64,000 nt of DNA from Musa acuminata AAA Group (GCF_036884655.1 NC_088342.1:31812501-31876500); one strand, 5' to 3'. Positions 42,148 to 54,095 are shown, numbered from the stretch's first letter. Notes: a model not told the origin generated them from the sequence alone. Made by a program: numbers and translations.

Positions 42148-43304
42148 GGGAATCGGTTCCTACTCATAACGATTGAAGGCCACGTGAGTCAATCTAATTG
42201 CCTCACGTTTACCGACTTAATATTATCGAGAGATGTTTCTATGATTTGGTCTCCTAATATGACATGTCACACATATACATATTTAATATATATCTACATC
42301 GCATGCAAATATATATACATATCTAGTATGTGTATAAGCAATCACACCATATGATCATGGACCACAACCTAATATGATTAGGCCCGAGCCAGTAGGCCTA
42401 ATCACTCACATCAAAATCTATGTGTGCAACGGTGCATCTCCATGCCCTGTGATCGTCCATCTCGTCCTCGTCGGTTTCGTCGACATCTTGATGCATCTCC
42501 ATGCATCACGATCGTCCGTCTCGTGGGTCCCGCTATCGCATCCACGCTCCCGCTGCACCTCCTCATATGATTACAACTTAATCATAGGCACGCAGGCCCG
42601 ACAATAATCGAGAAATATAATGGAGGTTCGTAGACCTCAATAATAATAATCACAAGTACACACATCACACGGTCCATGATCATCCGTCCACACATCATAC
42701 ATCACATGTATAAATAATCATCATCATGTAGGACTACTAGATAATAATAAAAATAATAATCAACTAAACCTTTTAATTAATTAATATTTTCTGAAATCAG
42801 GGATATATAGGGAATTTCTCAATTCCTAAGGGTATTTTCGTAATTTTGACAAAAGACAGAAACTGGAATTTCTCAAATTCACAGGGGCAAAACTATCTTT
42901 TTGCCCAAAAACCCTAATTCCCTCTTACTGCTGTCGCTGCCGCCGCCGCCACCCTGCTGGCGGCGGCCTGTGCGGCGGGGCGAGGGCGCTGCCCTCGCCT
43001 GCAGGCGGCACGCTTGTTGGCGGCGCTGCCGCTGCAGGTGGGCTCCCCCTTCGGGCGTCGCTGCCTCCGCAGGCGGTGCTGTCCCGCCGGGCGGCCGCCC
43101 CTGTGGCAGCAGCGGCGGTAGGAGCCGCTGCCCTGCGGCGCCTCTGCCCGTGGGCTGCCAGCCCCGCCAGCAGCAAGCCTGCTGCAAGCAGACCGCCGGC
43201 CGGCTGCTGTAGGCACAGCGCTTGCGCATGAGCCGGCGCTGTGCTGCCTAGCTGCGGCTGCGGCTGCGGCTGCCGCTGCAGGTGGCTGCAGGCATGCAGA
43301 TCGA

Positions 43305-43325
43305 GGGCAGCAACTGTTGCTGCCC
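43305..43325 (-). other. Palindrome in the C leader, candidate dimer site
   Basis: GGGCAGCAAC, one central base, then GTTGCTGCCC: 10-bp stem. The same 21 bases are at 45537-45557 in the plus C element, between primer binding site and gag. Confidence 0.75.
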
Positions 43326-43415
43326 TTCCTCGCTTTTGCGTCAACGATTTTGACGTCAAAATTCTTCCTAAACACAATACACGCAGTTCAAAACCAATCA
43401 TTCGCACGAACAACC

Positions 43416-43429
43416 TGGCTCTGATACCA
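43416..43429 (-). promoter_or_regulatory. Primer binding site of C
   Basis: TGGCTCTGATACCA one base before the LTR; initiator Met type. Confidence 0.92.
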
Positions 43430-43430
43430 C

Positions 43431-44924
43431 TGTTGGGAAATCATTGGGGGCGACATCATATGCGCAGCGGAAGAACAAGAAAACAAAAATCCCCGATTCC
43501 CAAAAGGATGTTCGTCGTCGTGCGAAGATTAGTGCGCAAAAATCCGCAAAACACAAAACTGCGTATAGAGATTGTGTTACCTAGGGAGATCGTATATCCC
43601 TGTTTCCTTGCAGATCCTTAGGAGAGGGTGAAGGAGGTCAAGCGTCCTCCTCTCTAGCGTTGATCCACACAGCAGGGTTGCGACGAAGCTCCTCAAAACT
43701 CCAAGCCTCCTCTGAGGTGGAGAGGGAGAGGAGAATAGGAAAGGCAAGCAAAGACTCTAGCCTATGAGGCTGTGAATCCCTCCTATTTATAGAGATCCCG
43801 TGTCAAACCCTAATGGGTCCTTCCCTAGTGGGTATTGGATCTGCATCCAATAAGACAAGGGGTCCGTCGGATATCTCATATCCGAACCTCTACTCATCAC
43901 AATGCCTACCATATGTGTGTGACCCTCTAGGCCCAATATCGAGCTGGCCATGAGTCATACCTGTCAGAACTCCTTCTAACTCAGTGAATTATTATCTCTG
44001 TAATAATTCACTCGACTCATCGACTACGGACGTACTAGGCCACTACGCCGTAGTCCCCAGACGATACAGGGGAATCCAATCCATTGGACCTGTCTGTCCT
44101 CAGTTACCATGTACCTATAGTCCCTCATCCATCTAATATCCCAGAGACCGTATATCGAGCATGGTGTTGTCAGACCCATACGGTTTCTACTCGAGTCTCG
44201 CTCTAATCGGATTCTCTCGGAGAACTCTTTCTCTCTCAACCCGAATGACCCTGGCCAGGGATTTGTCTGAGCAAGAACACATAGGATATTCCTCTCATGA
44301 CGCCGAGAGTGGATGATCCTCTATTGACACTCAATAGCCCTCGTAAGGTCGACTACCACTCCCAATGACCAGCTATACTAGATCTGGGAACAACCAAACC
44401 TATAAGTCTGGTATCAAAGAGTGGAGCACTCATACAGGACATCCTTGGTGTCTCAAGTCTAAGGACCAGATACACCACTAGGACTACGGAATCGCTGTCT
44501 GACAATAAGGCATCATCAACCATCCAGCATTTCGTAAGCGGATCAATCAGTGAACTCATTCTCCAATGAGCACCTGTACTGTATCCCTAGTGTCCCTACA
44601 CGAGCAGCTATGAGACCAGCTGCATCCATCATATGGACGGGTATACAGCACACCAATCTATCCGGTTATCACGATGTCCCTCTCGAGTAACCTATGACCG
44701 GGATTATTTAGGATATGTGTTTAAAGGTGAATCGATCTCATTATCGTGATCTCATCACGATCCGATTCCCATTGCACAAATCCAAGGACATCACAATATA
44801 TATATGCATTTATGCAATAGTTATTAAGTGATATACGCCAAAATATAATAAGCAAAAAGATTCTGTATCAAGTCACACGTGCCATCACTCACATGATTGG
44901 CTTACTGGGCACCTATGACTAGCA
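43431..44924 (-). repeat. C 5' LTR (1494 bp)
   Basis: Partner of 36160-37654. Followed by AGATA. Confidence 0.94.
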
Positions 44925-44929
44925 AGATA

Positions 44930-45431
44930 TCCGTCGGAGCCCCTATCTTATTGGATATCCAATAAGCCCCTGAATTATTAGATCCCATGGACGAGATCTA
45001 ATAAGAGCCTATGAGAGATTATTGGATAGAGATCCATTAATCTAAAAGGCTTGAGTAATTGGATACAGATCCAATACCCACTAGGGGAGGATCCATTAGG
45101 GTTTGATAAGGGACCTCTATAAATAGGAGGGATTCAGTGGTTCATAGGCTAGAGCCTTTGCTTGCCTCTCCTATTATCCTCCCCCTCTCCACCTCAGAGC
45201 AGGCCTGAAGTTTTGAGGAGCATCGTCGCAGCCCTACTGTGTGGATCACCGCTAGAGAGGAGGATACTTGACCTCCTTCACCCTCTCCTAGAGATCTGCA
45301 AGGAAACAAGGATATAAGATCTCCCTAAGTAATCTTCGCAAGACGACGAACATTTTTTTGGGAAATTAGGGATTTTGTTTTTTCTTGTTCTTCCACTGCG
45401 CATGTGATGTCGCCCCCGAGATTTCCCAACA
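44930..45431 (+). repeat. Plus-strand C-family LTR, right part
   Basis: Continues 35105-36159 and ends GAGATTTCCCAACA. It has about 95 bp that the young C LTR lacks (around TTGGATATCCAATAAG), so two LTR forms exist in the family. TATAAATAG at about 45118 is the likely TATA box. Confidence 0.88.
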
Positions 45432-45661
45432 GTGGTATCAAAGCCAGGTTGTTCGTGCGAATGATTGATTTTGAACTGCATGTGTTGTGTTTAGGAAGAA
45501 TTTCGACATTAAATTGTTGACACAATAGACAAGGAAGGGCAGCAACTGTTGCTGCCCTTGCTGCTCTCAAAGATAGCTGCCTGCTTGCTGCCATCTGCGT
45601 GCAAGCAGGCCACCAACAACGGTGGTGCGCAAGAGCGACGCCTGCGGGTGTTGGACCCATG
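45432..45661 (+). other. Plus C element: primer binding site and start of leader
   Basis: TGGTATCAAAGCCAGG (45433-45448) is the primer site with one change (A for G). The leader palindrome is at 45537-45557. The D insertion cuts it at 45662. Confidence 0.85.
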
Positions 45662-46105
45662 TGTCACGGACTTAGCTGGTTTTGCCTAAGTCATGCGGTA
45701 CCCTTGAGTGTCCGTCCGCAAAAGGTCAGCCTCCCCGAAGCCTCCCATGTCCCTTAGGACCCACAAAAGAGAGAACGGGTTAGAGAAAATGCCTCCTTCA
45801 AGATCTACAAGCAAACATTTCCGAAAATAATTCATAGATAATGCAAATTACAAACAGACTTTACAAGCTCTGAATAGTTGCACAAAAAATGGAAAAATGA
45901 TCCATTATAGATAAAAAATCTCTCACACGTGTCCACATGACACAACCTTTATTTACAAGCCTAAAGCGACCACCAACCTAACTAAATGGGACTATTAAGC
46001 CTTCGGTCGTCCCTCTATATGCTGTGTAGAGCATGAACATACCAAAAGACACGGACATACATAAGCATTACATCAAACATCCTGTTTAGAAGTTTGTCTG
46101 TGACA
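45662..46105 (-). repeat. D 3' LTR (444 bp)
   Basis: Starts TGTCACGGACTTAGCTGG and ends GTTTGTCTGTGACA. Confidence 0.9.
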
Positions 46106-49100
46106 TTCTCCCCCACTTGTTCCTTCGACGTCCTCGTCGAAGCCTTTGTCGACACTGCAACCCCTCGCCTTTGCTGAGTCTTCAATCTTTTGCTCTAGCT
46201 GCAATGCGCCTCTTAGCTCCCAACTGCTCTCCGCTGCTATTTTTGAGTAGTCGAACCTTTGATCCGCCATGCTGCTTCAACTCGCCAATGACTCTGACTC
46301 TAGTGTGGAGTTGGCTGAGTTGTGTTGATCCCTGTTGGTTCCTGGGGATCCTCCAAATGAAGGAAAAGACCATCCTTACTGTGCTAGTCTCTCAAATGCC
46401 TCATACTACTTGAACTGAGTGGATGCTTGTTGGAGTTTTAACGAGCATCGCCTCGCAAACTTCTGAAGTTTTCGGTCCTTCCTCCACAAAATTTGCCTAT
46501 TGACTCTTCTTTCACTTAGTTGTCACATCCAAGTAGGTTCGCATCACTTTCGCTTTCGATTGGCATTTCATTGGGAAATGAAGCAGACAATTTGCTCTTA
46601 GTAACACTGATCACCAATGGTGAGGATTTGACAACTATTGTCTTCTAATATTTTCAAAGGGTCTTTGAACCTGTGTAGAGCTCCTCTACTGGATAGATAA
46701 GAGAATTAGGGTACTCAGTTTCACCCATTCTCTTAAGGGTTGAGAAGGCAAAGGTTACTTGACTTCGTCCGCCTTCTCGAGATTGTACTCCATGCATCGA
46801 GCTAGTTACTGGCCTTCGCCTACTCTTTGCTCACACTTCTGAAGCACTTGAAGTGTTTGCACTCCTTGCATTGAGTTAGTTACTATGATTCACCTTCTCA
46901 ATGCTATCGAACTTCTGGAATGCAGGAAGTTTTCACCCCAACTTGGAGTAATTCTCTAATAGATTTGGTCGCCTCTCGGATTGTACCGTCTTCTCCATCA
47001 ACCCTACCGCCTACTCCACTGAGTAGCAAAGGTATAGCACCGCGTACTGCTTGCTTCATTCCTTGGTCGTGCACTCTTGCATGACCCAAAGTCCTTCACT
47101 TTTAGCTATATTGATGAGAAGCTCGTTGACACCGGTCTTATGAAGTTCCTTGGCCTCTGCCCTTCAGCCTTATCTCGATACTTGGAGTTTACCTCTGCAT
47201 GCTCCACCTCCTTAGCCCCTTTCATGACCAAGCACTCTCCCTCCATGAGAGCAAGGGATCAATGACTTTCGCGGAAGTCCCGCCTCTACAGTACCATGGC
47301 GCTACCATGCCCATGGCCCTACTATCTGTCACCTCGCATCTGCATCCCTTTTTTTCACGATTAGTAGATATGTCTCTATGGTACTCCTCCGAGTCCATCT
47401 CCATTCTAACTGATGCTTGATTTTGGGTAGCTATGTCCCTCTAGACTCATCGTCGCTTCCTAGCCCCTTTCGACCCTCTGCTTCAACACCTCTGTGTTCT
47501 CCAAGCAGCTCCCTTTGATCGATGGAAAGACATATTGCAACTCCCATGCATGGCCTCTGCCATCACGTTGTAGAGTTTGCACCGATTCTGTTCTCCTTAG
47601 CTTCCTTGGTAGCAACGTTTGCTTACTCGACCTTGTCCTCTGACTTGTCGGGCTCCCTTAAGCGAATATGGGCTCTGGAGCAGTTCAACTCTCTAGCTGC
47701 TTCAATCATACCTATGCAAGATCAAGTCCCTCCCATGGGACTTACTGGTACTTACATTCAAACTTTTCCCTTGGTGGAACATAGCCCCCATATGCTGATG
47801 ACCAAGGCTTTCATCCGATGTAAAATTCGATGCATGCATGGAAGACTCGCCTCTGTGTTACCATGGCCTTCACTCCTTGAATCCATAGCCCTTCTTGCTG
47901 TCATATTGTTCATCGAAGTGGAGCTTCTAGTAGCTCCCGATCATACCTCCATATGATCTAGTCCCTTACGGACTCATTCATGTGTATCACATTGCCACGA
48001 ACTATTCCACCACGATCCGCTGCACCATGTCGCCTCCTAGTGACATCTTCATTTCATTCTGATCCTTCTGGGATGCACTCGAATTGTGATCCCTACATAT
48101 GTGGCCTCTGCCAAAACATCGCAGAGTCTCTTCCACCTTTGATTTTGTTCGCTCCTTTGGCAATCCACCTTCATCCACCCACTCTTGGGTCACACCTAGA
48201 TGAAGCACCGCTCTAGGATAGTCCGTCGCCTAGTAACTCCCGAAGTCCTCCAACTTCGCTGCAATTAATGCACCATTGTCTGGATCCTGGGCCTCTGCCC
48301 CTACCAGCATAATTTTTGCTGCGCACCGCTTCCTTCATGGCAACTTGAATGGCAACACTATGGCATATTCTTCAAGAGTACCCGCATCCACGTCCTCTTG
48401 CCCCATGCCAAGGCCTTCTAAACCCAACTTCACCTCCGTAAATTGAGTCACCTTACTTCCTCCATCAAATACTTTTCCGAGAAAAGGTGCATGTGCCTAG
48501 AAGCTCCCTTCATCTTTGGCACCATGCAAGATGAGTCTGCTCCATCAGAATGAAGGACCCATGGAACAACATGATCCTGCTCTTGCCTCTGTAAGAGTTC
48601 ATATCCCTGACCTCTGTCCAAGGAAAGTACTGTGCCTCCGCTCCATGTTTCATCTTCTATGCTAGCTCCTTTCATGCGGCTTGGGTACTTCGCTAAGTTA
48701 CACCCAAGTTGCTCCGCTCCTCGTTTTTGCATTGAGTTGATGGTGGCCCTCGCACCCACCATTCCATGGGTCAGCCCTCCATTGAGTCTGATCTCCATAT
48801 CTACACCAAGTGTGCCTTCATTTGTATTGCTGTGGGTCGCTCCCCCACTTGATCTCGTAATGCATCCACCAATGCATTCTCTCGAGCGAGATCTTGCGAC
48901 AACTCCTCGCTGCTTGCTCAGTCCATTGAGCTTCGTGGAGTTGTTGTTTGTTGAGGTACTCCTACTCAACATATGAGGTCCATCCCACATGATTCTCCCT
49001 CTGGAGAGCCGGGACTTATCCCTCTTTGATAACTGTCACATTAGAGCAACATCTCTCTTCGTTTTGGAGACCACCATCCCCTTGGACTACTCTGATCTGC

Positions 49101-49765
49101 TGAACAAGCTGTGCATTATTCTGCCTCCTGCAAACACACTTGCTAGATTGCGACTCCACGTCAATACATCCCCTGCTGCACCACTCAAGGCCTAGCAACA
49201 TGCTGAACTCGTTGCACACTTCAGCCTCCTCCGGACGTATCCTTCACTTGCCGAAGAGAAAGTTTCAATGCTCCATGGTGCTGAGTTTCGGTCACCTTGG
49301 GATGGCCGCGAATATTCTATCGTCCGCATACAAGCCCATGTATGAGTACCAAATTCTTTGAGTTAGTAATTCCCCTCACCTCTGTGAGCTTTTGCACAAC
49401 TCTTACGGTCGCTGAGCAACTCATTCCACCTTGCATGGTCTCATCCTTTACCAAGCGCCTCGCTTGCCTTGAGCACCATCAAGTATAGTTGTCAACGTTG
49501 AGCCATAGCTCAAACTCAGCCATCCCAACCTTTGTGCACTCTGCATTCTTCCATGCTTGCCTATTCTTGTGGTGCCTCTTACGCGAAGGGTTGGCCGTTC
49601 CTTTGAATGTCAATCTCAGATGCCCGTTTCTCTGAGCAACTCCTTTTCCCTATATCTCCATGCCTGTTTTCCCCCAAACGGTTGTGCGTGTGCTGACTGC
49701 CCTCAATGCAGCCCCGCTAGGTCCCCCACGTTTGCATGCTAAGGGTTTCTATGGGTGCTTGTCCC
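46106..49765 (-). other. D internal region, no recognised gene
   Basis: The sequence is less AT-rich than the neighbouring elements. The longest minus-strand frame is 180 codons (48448-48990) without a known motif. Other frames on both strands are short and overlap. The minus-strand text near 46500-46700 (frames with SSPLVISVTKSKL) looks like a decayed coding part. Origin unknown; it may be a large retrotransposon derivative. Confidence 0.55.
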
Positions 49766-49777
49766 GCTCTGATACCA
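49766..49777 (-). promoter_or_regulatory. Primer binding site of D
   Basis: GCTCTGATACCA two bases before the right LTR; initiator Met type. Confidence 0.88.
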
Positions 49778-49779
49778 TC

Positions 49780-50224
49780 TGTCATAGACTTAGCTGGTTT
49801 TGCCTAAGTCGTGCGGCACCCTTGCGTGTCCGTGCACAAAAGGTCAGCCTCCCCGAAACCTCCCATGTCTCTTAGGACCCACAAAAGAGAGAACGGGTTA
49901 GAGAAAACGCCTCCTTCGGGATCCACAAGCCAACATTTCCGAAAACACTTCATAGACAATGCAAATTAGAAACAGACTTTACAAGCTCTGAACAGTTGCA
50001 CAACAAAGGGTAAAATGGTCTACTATAAACCAAAAATCTCTTACACGTGTCCACATGACACAACCTTTATTTACAAGCCTAAAGCGGCCACCAACCTAAC
50101 TAAAATGGGACTATTAAGCCTTCAACCGTCCCTCTATATGTTGTGCAGAGCATGAATATACCAAAAGACACGGACATACATAAGTATTACATCAAATATC
50201 CTATTTAGAAGTTTGTCCGTGACA
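49780..50224 (-). repeat. D 5' LTR (445 bp)
   Basis: Starts TGTCATAGACTTAGC, ends GTTTGTCCGTGACA. It differs from its partner at scattered positions. Confidence 0.9.
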
Positions 50225-50228
50225 CATG

Positions 50229-50742
50229 GGCAAAGGCGCCACGAGGCAGCAACGCCTGCGGCCGCAGCGCCCACGGGCTGAGGCACCATAAGACAACGGT
50301 GTCTGCGGTCGCTGCTCCCATGGGGTGACGCGTCATACGGCAGCGGTGCTTGTGGCTGCTGCTCCCGCAAGCAAAAACCCCGCAGGGGCAGCCGCCCGAC
50401 GAGGCAGCATCGCCTGCGAGCGCTGCCTCGTGGGCAGAACCGCCCGCGGGGGCAGCGCTACCCATGGGGGCACCCACCTGCAAGGGCGACGCCCCGGCCC
50501 AGTTGCACATGCCGCCGCTGGTAGGGTGGCGGCGGTAGCAACAACAAGGAAAAGGGAGAGGGGCTTAGGGTTTTATGCAAAAAGATAGTTTTGCCCCTCA
50601 TAATTTGAGAAATTTTAGTTTGTCTTTTGTCCGAATTATGAAAATACCCCTAGGAATTTAAAAATTCCCTACCTGTCCTTGATTTCAGAAAATATTAATT
50701 AATTAAAAAGTTTAGTTGATTATTATTTTTATTATTATCAGC
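50229..50742 (+). other. Plus C element: rest of leader, truncated
   Basis: GC-rich part (50229-50560) and AT-rich part (50560-50742) match 42725-42940 of C in reverse (GTTTTGCCCCT, TTGATTTCAGAAAATATTAATT and ATTATTATTTTTATTATTAT in short form). It stops at about 50742; gag and everything downstream are missing, including the hairpin series. Confidence 0.8.
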
Positions 50743-51510
50743 AAAGGGTCTTCGAGACTATGTCAAGCGGTGGTACCACTGGTATGGGCGGTTGTACCGC
50801 CCCTAGCAGGGTGCCAAGCAGTGGTGCCACCAGTCTGGGCAGTGGTACCACCTAGCACTACCCCCCAAGCGGTGGTACCGCCAAGGGTAGTGTCAGCCAG
50901 ACTAACACTAGGCGGTGGTACCGCCCGTGCCCGGGGAACCCGGGATGGAAAAGTTTTAGGCTCAAGTTTGAATCAACTTAAAGCCTATAAATACCTCTCT
51001 CATCCCTGGTTAAAGAACACAAGTACAAAGAGTTTAAAAAGAAAGAAACGCTGTTAAAAACTTGTGTGATCTCCTCTCCCTCTTCTAAGTGTTAGACTAG
51101 TTTGAGAGAGGAGTAAGTGAGTGCTTGTAAGGGTTGTCTCCTAAACTCGGTAAGAGGAGAAGAGGGGTGTAAAAGGTGATTGGCCTTCGCCTTTTGAAGG
51201 AAAGCCTCTAGTGGACGCTGGTGACCTCGTCGAAGGAGGAAGCCGAAAGTGGATATAGGTTACATTGACCGAACCACTCTAAAACTGCCGTGTTCTTTGG
51301 TTTGCATTTACTTATTGCTATTTACCTTACTGCAAACCTCTATACGTGCTTTACTTCCTCATTACTTTTGCTGCATACCTTTACGAACACGCTTTCAAGT
51401 TAAGCACTTCCGAGTTCAGTTTTTTATCGTACGAAAGATATTCTGAAACCAATGTTTTTATCCGCTGCACTAATTCACCCCTCTTCTTAGTGCCAACCCC
51501 AATCCTAACA
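50743..51510 (+). repeat. Sirevirus LTR fragment, 5' truncated
   Basis: Begins within the palindrome array (GGTGGTACC type, 50765-50930), TATAAATA at about 50987, ends CCAATCCTAACA. It is most like the E7 LTRs. No primer site follows; gypsy sequence starts at 51511. Most of this LTR and its element are gone. Confidence 0.82.
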
Positions 51511-52088
51511 AGACATACCTCAGATGCTTCACTAGTGACCAGCCAAAAGAGTGGACAAAATGGCTTCCATGGGCCGAGTGGTGGTATAATACAACTTATC
51601 ATTCAACCACAAAATGTACTCCCTATGAGGCTATATATGGTCGACCTCCCCCTGTGATCCCAAAATATGTGTTGGACACCTCTAAAGTGGAACAAGTAGA
51701 TAGGGAACTACAAGACAGAGACAAAATGCTAAATTTATGAAAAGATAATCTCACTGCAGCCCAAGCAAGGATGAAACAACAATATGATCAACACAAAGGC
51801 GAAAGAGAATTTTCAGTAGGAGATTGGGTCTTCCTACGGCTCCAGCCATACAAGCAAACATCAATCCATACTAGAGCATCTATGAAGCTTTCACCTCAGT
51901 TCTATGGACCCTACCAAATTTTGGAGCACATCGGAGCATTAGCATACAGATTGGACTTACCCGCTAGCTCCCAAATCCATCTAGTCTTTCATGTGTCGTG
52001 TTTAAAGCTCAAGCAGGAACAAAACGAGACAGCCCAAAGCCATCTACCAAATATGACTTTACAAGGAGAACTCCAGAACCAACCAAGT
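51511..52088 (+). pseudogene. pol: G2 pol: C-terminal integrase
   Basis: Plus-strand frame TYLRCFTSDQPKEWTKW, PWAEWWYNTTYHSTTKCTPYEA (key words PWAEWWYN, TPYEAIYGRPPP), then a TGA near 51738, VGDWVFLRLQPY, LSPQFYGPYQI and HLVFHVSCLK. This is the C-terminal integrase part of Ty3/gypsy (the GPY/F motif is visible as GPYQI). It is cut at 52088 by a solo LTR with target copy CAAGT; the chromodomain continues at 60731. Confidence 0.88.
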
Positions 52089-52445
52089 TGTAATAGCTCC
52101 AATTTTTAAAAATTTTATAGATGCTTGTTTGTAAATATGAGGATTAACTAATAATTCTTTTATATTAAATAATTTTATATTAGAAGTTTATAGCTAGGGA
52201 CCTAAATGTGAATATTAAAAATTTGATATGATTTATGAAAGATTTATATTTAAGTTAAAAAAAATGGTGGACATGTGTCACTAGCTAACCTAAGTATGGT
52301 GCCACTCATGTTTATTCTATGGATGACAGATAAGCCCCTTTCATGCATGCTTGCCACCTTGCAACCCTTGTGTTAGCCAAACCCAAGTAATTAAATGAGA
52401 GATTAAAGGAAAACTTACGGATACTTGCTGTAGTGTGGGTTTGAG

Positions 52446-52492
52446 AAGAGAAGAAGAAGAAGAAGAAGAAGAAGAAGAAGAAGAAGAAGAAA
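52446..52492 (+). repeat. (GAA)n microsatellite
   Basis: About 15 uninterrupted AAG/GAA units inside the solo gypsy LTR. Confidence 0.97.
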
Positions 52493-52587
52493 ATGAAGAA
52501 AAGGAATTGAAGAAGAAGCTTTGCTTGAGGTTTTGCATCAACTCCCTACAGTTGGGAATCAAACTTTTCTAAGGTAAGTGTTCTAAC

Positions 52588-54045
52588 TGTTAAATCTCGG
52601 ATTTTGATGATGGAACTAATCGATATGTATTTATGTTTTAATCTGCATTTTAAGTGACGCAGGATGCTTCGATCAAGATGAGACAATTAAAGTAGGAAAA
52701 ATCATGTTGGGTTGGAGGAACATGTCAAAAGATTGGATGTCGGGCCGATGGATCGGTCGACGTATCAACAGAAGGCTTCGGGCCGTGGATTCGGGTATCG
52801 GGCTAAGAAGAGCGGATATTGCGCCAAGGATATCGGAGTTGCGGAGTCATTTGGCCGATTGGGCAATAGGCTGCAAGAGAGGACAATGCACCGAAGAATC
52901 GGACAAAGCGTCGAGGGACCAATGACATGCCGGACAACTTGATTAATGTTTAGTATTAATTGTCTAGATTGAAGTATGTTTTACATCAACCAAGAAGTCT
53001 CGGAGCTTGCTAGAGAAGCTTATTGGAACTCACGAAGAAGATCGTCGCGAAGTCCAGAAGCTTGCCGGGAGTCCACCGGAACATTGCCGAGAGATCGTCG
53101 GAAGTTTGCCGGAAGTTCTCCAGAAGAATAGATATAGGGACTTGTTTAGCTTAGCAAATGTCTTAGGAGTTCATAGTTAGCATGTAATTGGGCTTGGATT
53201 TGGGCCAACCCAATTAGGGGCCAGTGAGGCCCATGTAAGGACTATGTTGGGCCCAATAAGAAGCCCAAACAATGCCCCAAGAAGTCTCACCGTCGTGGCA
53301 CAATCTTCGAGACTGTGTTAGGCGGTGGTACCGCTAGTTTAGGCAGTTGTACTACCCCTGGCAGGGTGCCAAGCGGTGGTATTGCCCCCCAGGCGATGGT
53401 ACCACTAGACCTAGGCGGCGGTACCACCCATGGCAGTGTCAGCTAGATTGACACTAGGCGGTGGTACCGCCCGTGCTTGGGGAACCTGGGATGGGAAAGT
53501 TTTAGGCTCCAAGTTTGAATTAACTTGAAGCCTATAGATACCCCTCTCATCCCTGGTTAAAGCACACAAGGATTGAGAGAGAAAAGGTATAGAAATGCCA
53601 CTGTAATATTGTGTGAGCTCCTCTCAAAGATCTAAAGTGTTAGAATAATTTGAGAGAGGAGTGAGTGGGGTGTAAGGGTTATCTCCTAAACCCGGTAAAA
53701 GGATAATTGAGTTATAAAAGGTGATTGGCCTTCGCCTATTGAAAGAAGGCCTCTAGTGGACGCTAGTGACCTCGTTAGAGGAGGAAGCAGAAAGTGGATG
53801 TAGGTTACGTTGACCGAACTACTCTAAAAATCTTGTTTGTATTTTACTTTGAGCAATTTATCTTTACTACAAACCTCTTTAATAGCTCACTGCCATAAAT
53901 ACATTTACAAACGGGTTTCAAGTTAAGATCTTTACGAAAAGGTTTTCGTCGAAAATGGTTTTTATCGAACGAAGTTTTATTCGAGACGTAATCATTCTGT
54001 TACACTAATTCACCCCCCCTCTTAGTGCCGACCCCGATCATAACA
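52588..54045 (+). repeat. E7 5' LTR (1458 bp)
   Basis: TGTTAAATCTCGG start, CGATCATAACA end. About 165 bp present in the 3' LTR (around 57290-57450) are missing near 52985. The TATA box is altered (TATAGATA, 53533-53540). Array of GGCGGTGGTACCGC type at about 53330-53470. Confidence 0.9.
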
Positions 54046-54047
54046 AT

Positions 54048-54060
54048 TGGTATTAAAGCC
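54048..54060 (+). promoter_or_regulatory. Primer binding site of E7
   Basis: TGGTATTAAAGCC; two changes from the consensus TGGTATCAGAGCC. Confidence 0.85.
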
Positions 54061-54095
54061 TCGTGATTTCTTATTTGGCTTAACACCTAAGAGAA

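Larger units (their letters stand above)
41646..43415 (-). other. C leader: structured, with GC-rich upstream part
   Basis: The 1.77-kb stretch between gag and primer binding site. Positions 41780-42215 hold a run of hairpins including four with the identical core CTCGAGGGACTCGACCAA (41842, 41946, 42025, 42117). Positions 42250-42780 are AT-rich. Positions 42930-43330 are very GC-rich with CCGCTGC repeats. A strong palindrome lies at 43305-43325. Overlapping ORFs in the GC-rich part are by-products of base composition. Confidence 0.7.
36160..44924 (-). mobile_element. C: full-length Ty1/copia element, young insertion
   Basis: Minus strand: 3' LTR 36160-37654, polypurine tract, pol, gag, 1.8-kb leader, primer binding site 43416-43429, 5' LTR 43431-44924. 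Target duplication AGATA on both sides (36155-36159 and 44925-44929). By eye the LTRs differ at about 20 positions in 1494 bp, so the insertion is recent. It sits in an older LTR of its own family in the opposite direction. Coding parts carry several stops and a deletion. Lineage within copia not assigned (gag differs from Sirevirus). Confidence 0.94.
45662..50224 (-). mobile_element. D: non-autonomous LTR retrotransposon (LARD-like)
   Basis: LTRs at 45662-46105 and 49780-50224, primer site at 49766-49777 next to the right LTR and polypurine tract at 46106-46116 next to the left one, so it is a minus-strand element. CATG flanks both sides (45658-45661 and 50225-50228). The 3.7-kb inside has no gag or pol motif that I can recognise. 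It lies in the leader of the plus C element, whose sequence resumes at 50229. Confidence 0.85.

Noticed and set aside
42879..43413. Several overlapping long frames rich in Ala, Arg and Pro on both strands
   Set aside because: They lie in the GC-rich C leader, overlap in many frames and have only composition-driven repeats; open because stop codons are rare in GC-rich DNA.
47522..48976. Plus-strand frames of 78-144 codons in element D
   Set aside because: Opposite to the element's sense, overlapping one another, no motif.
45650..50235. The 12-bp inverted ends as a DNA transposon's terminal inverted repeats
   Set aside because: The element has two direct LTRs, a primer binding site and a polypurine tract, so it is an LTR retrotransposon.
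50134..50588. Ala/Pro-rich frames on both strands
   Set aside because: Same GC-rich leader in the plus C element, partly crossing the D LTR boundary.
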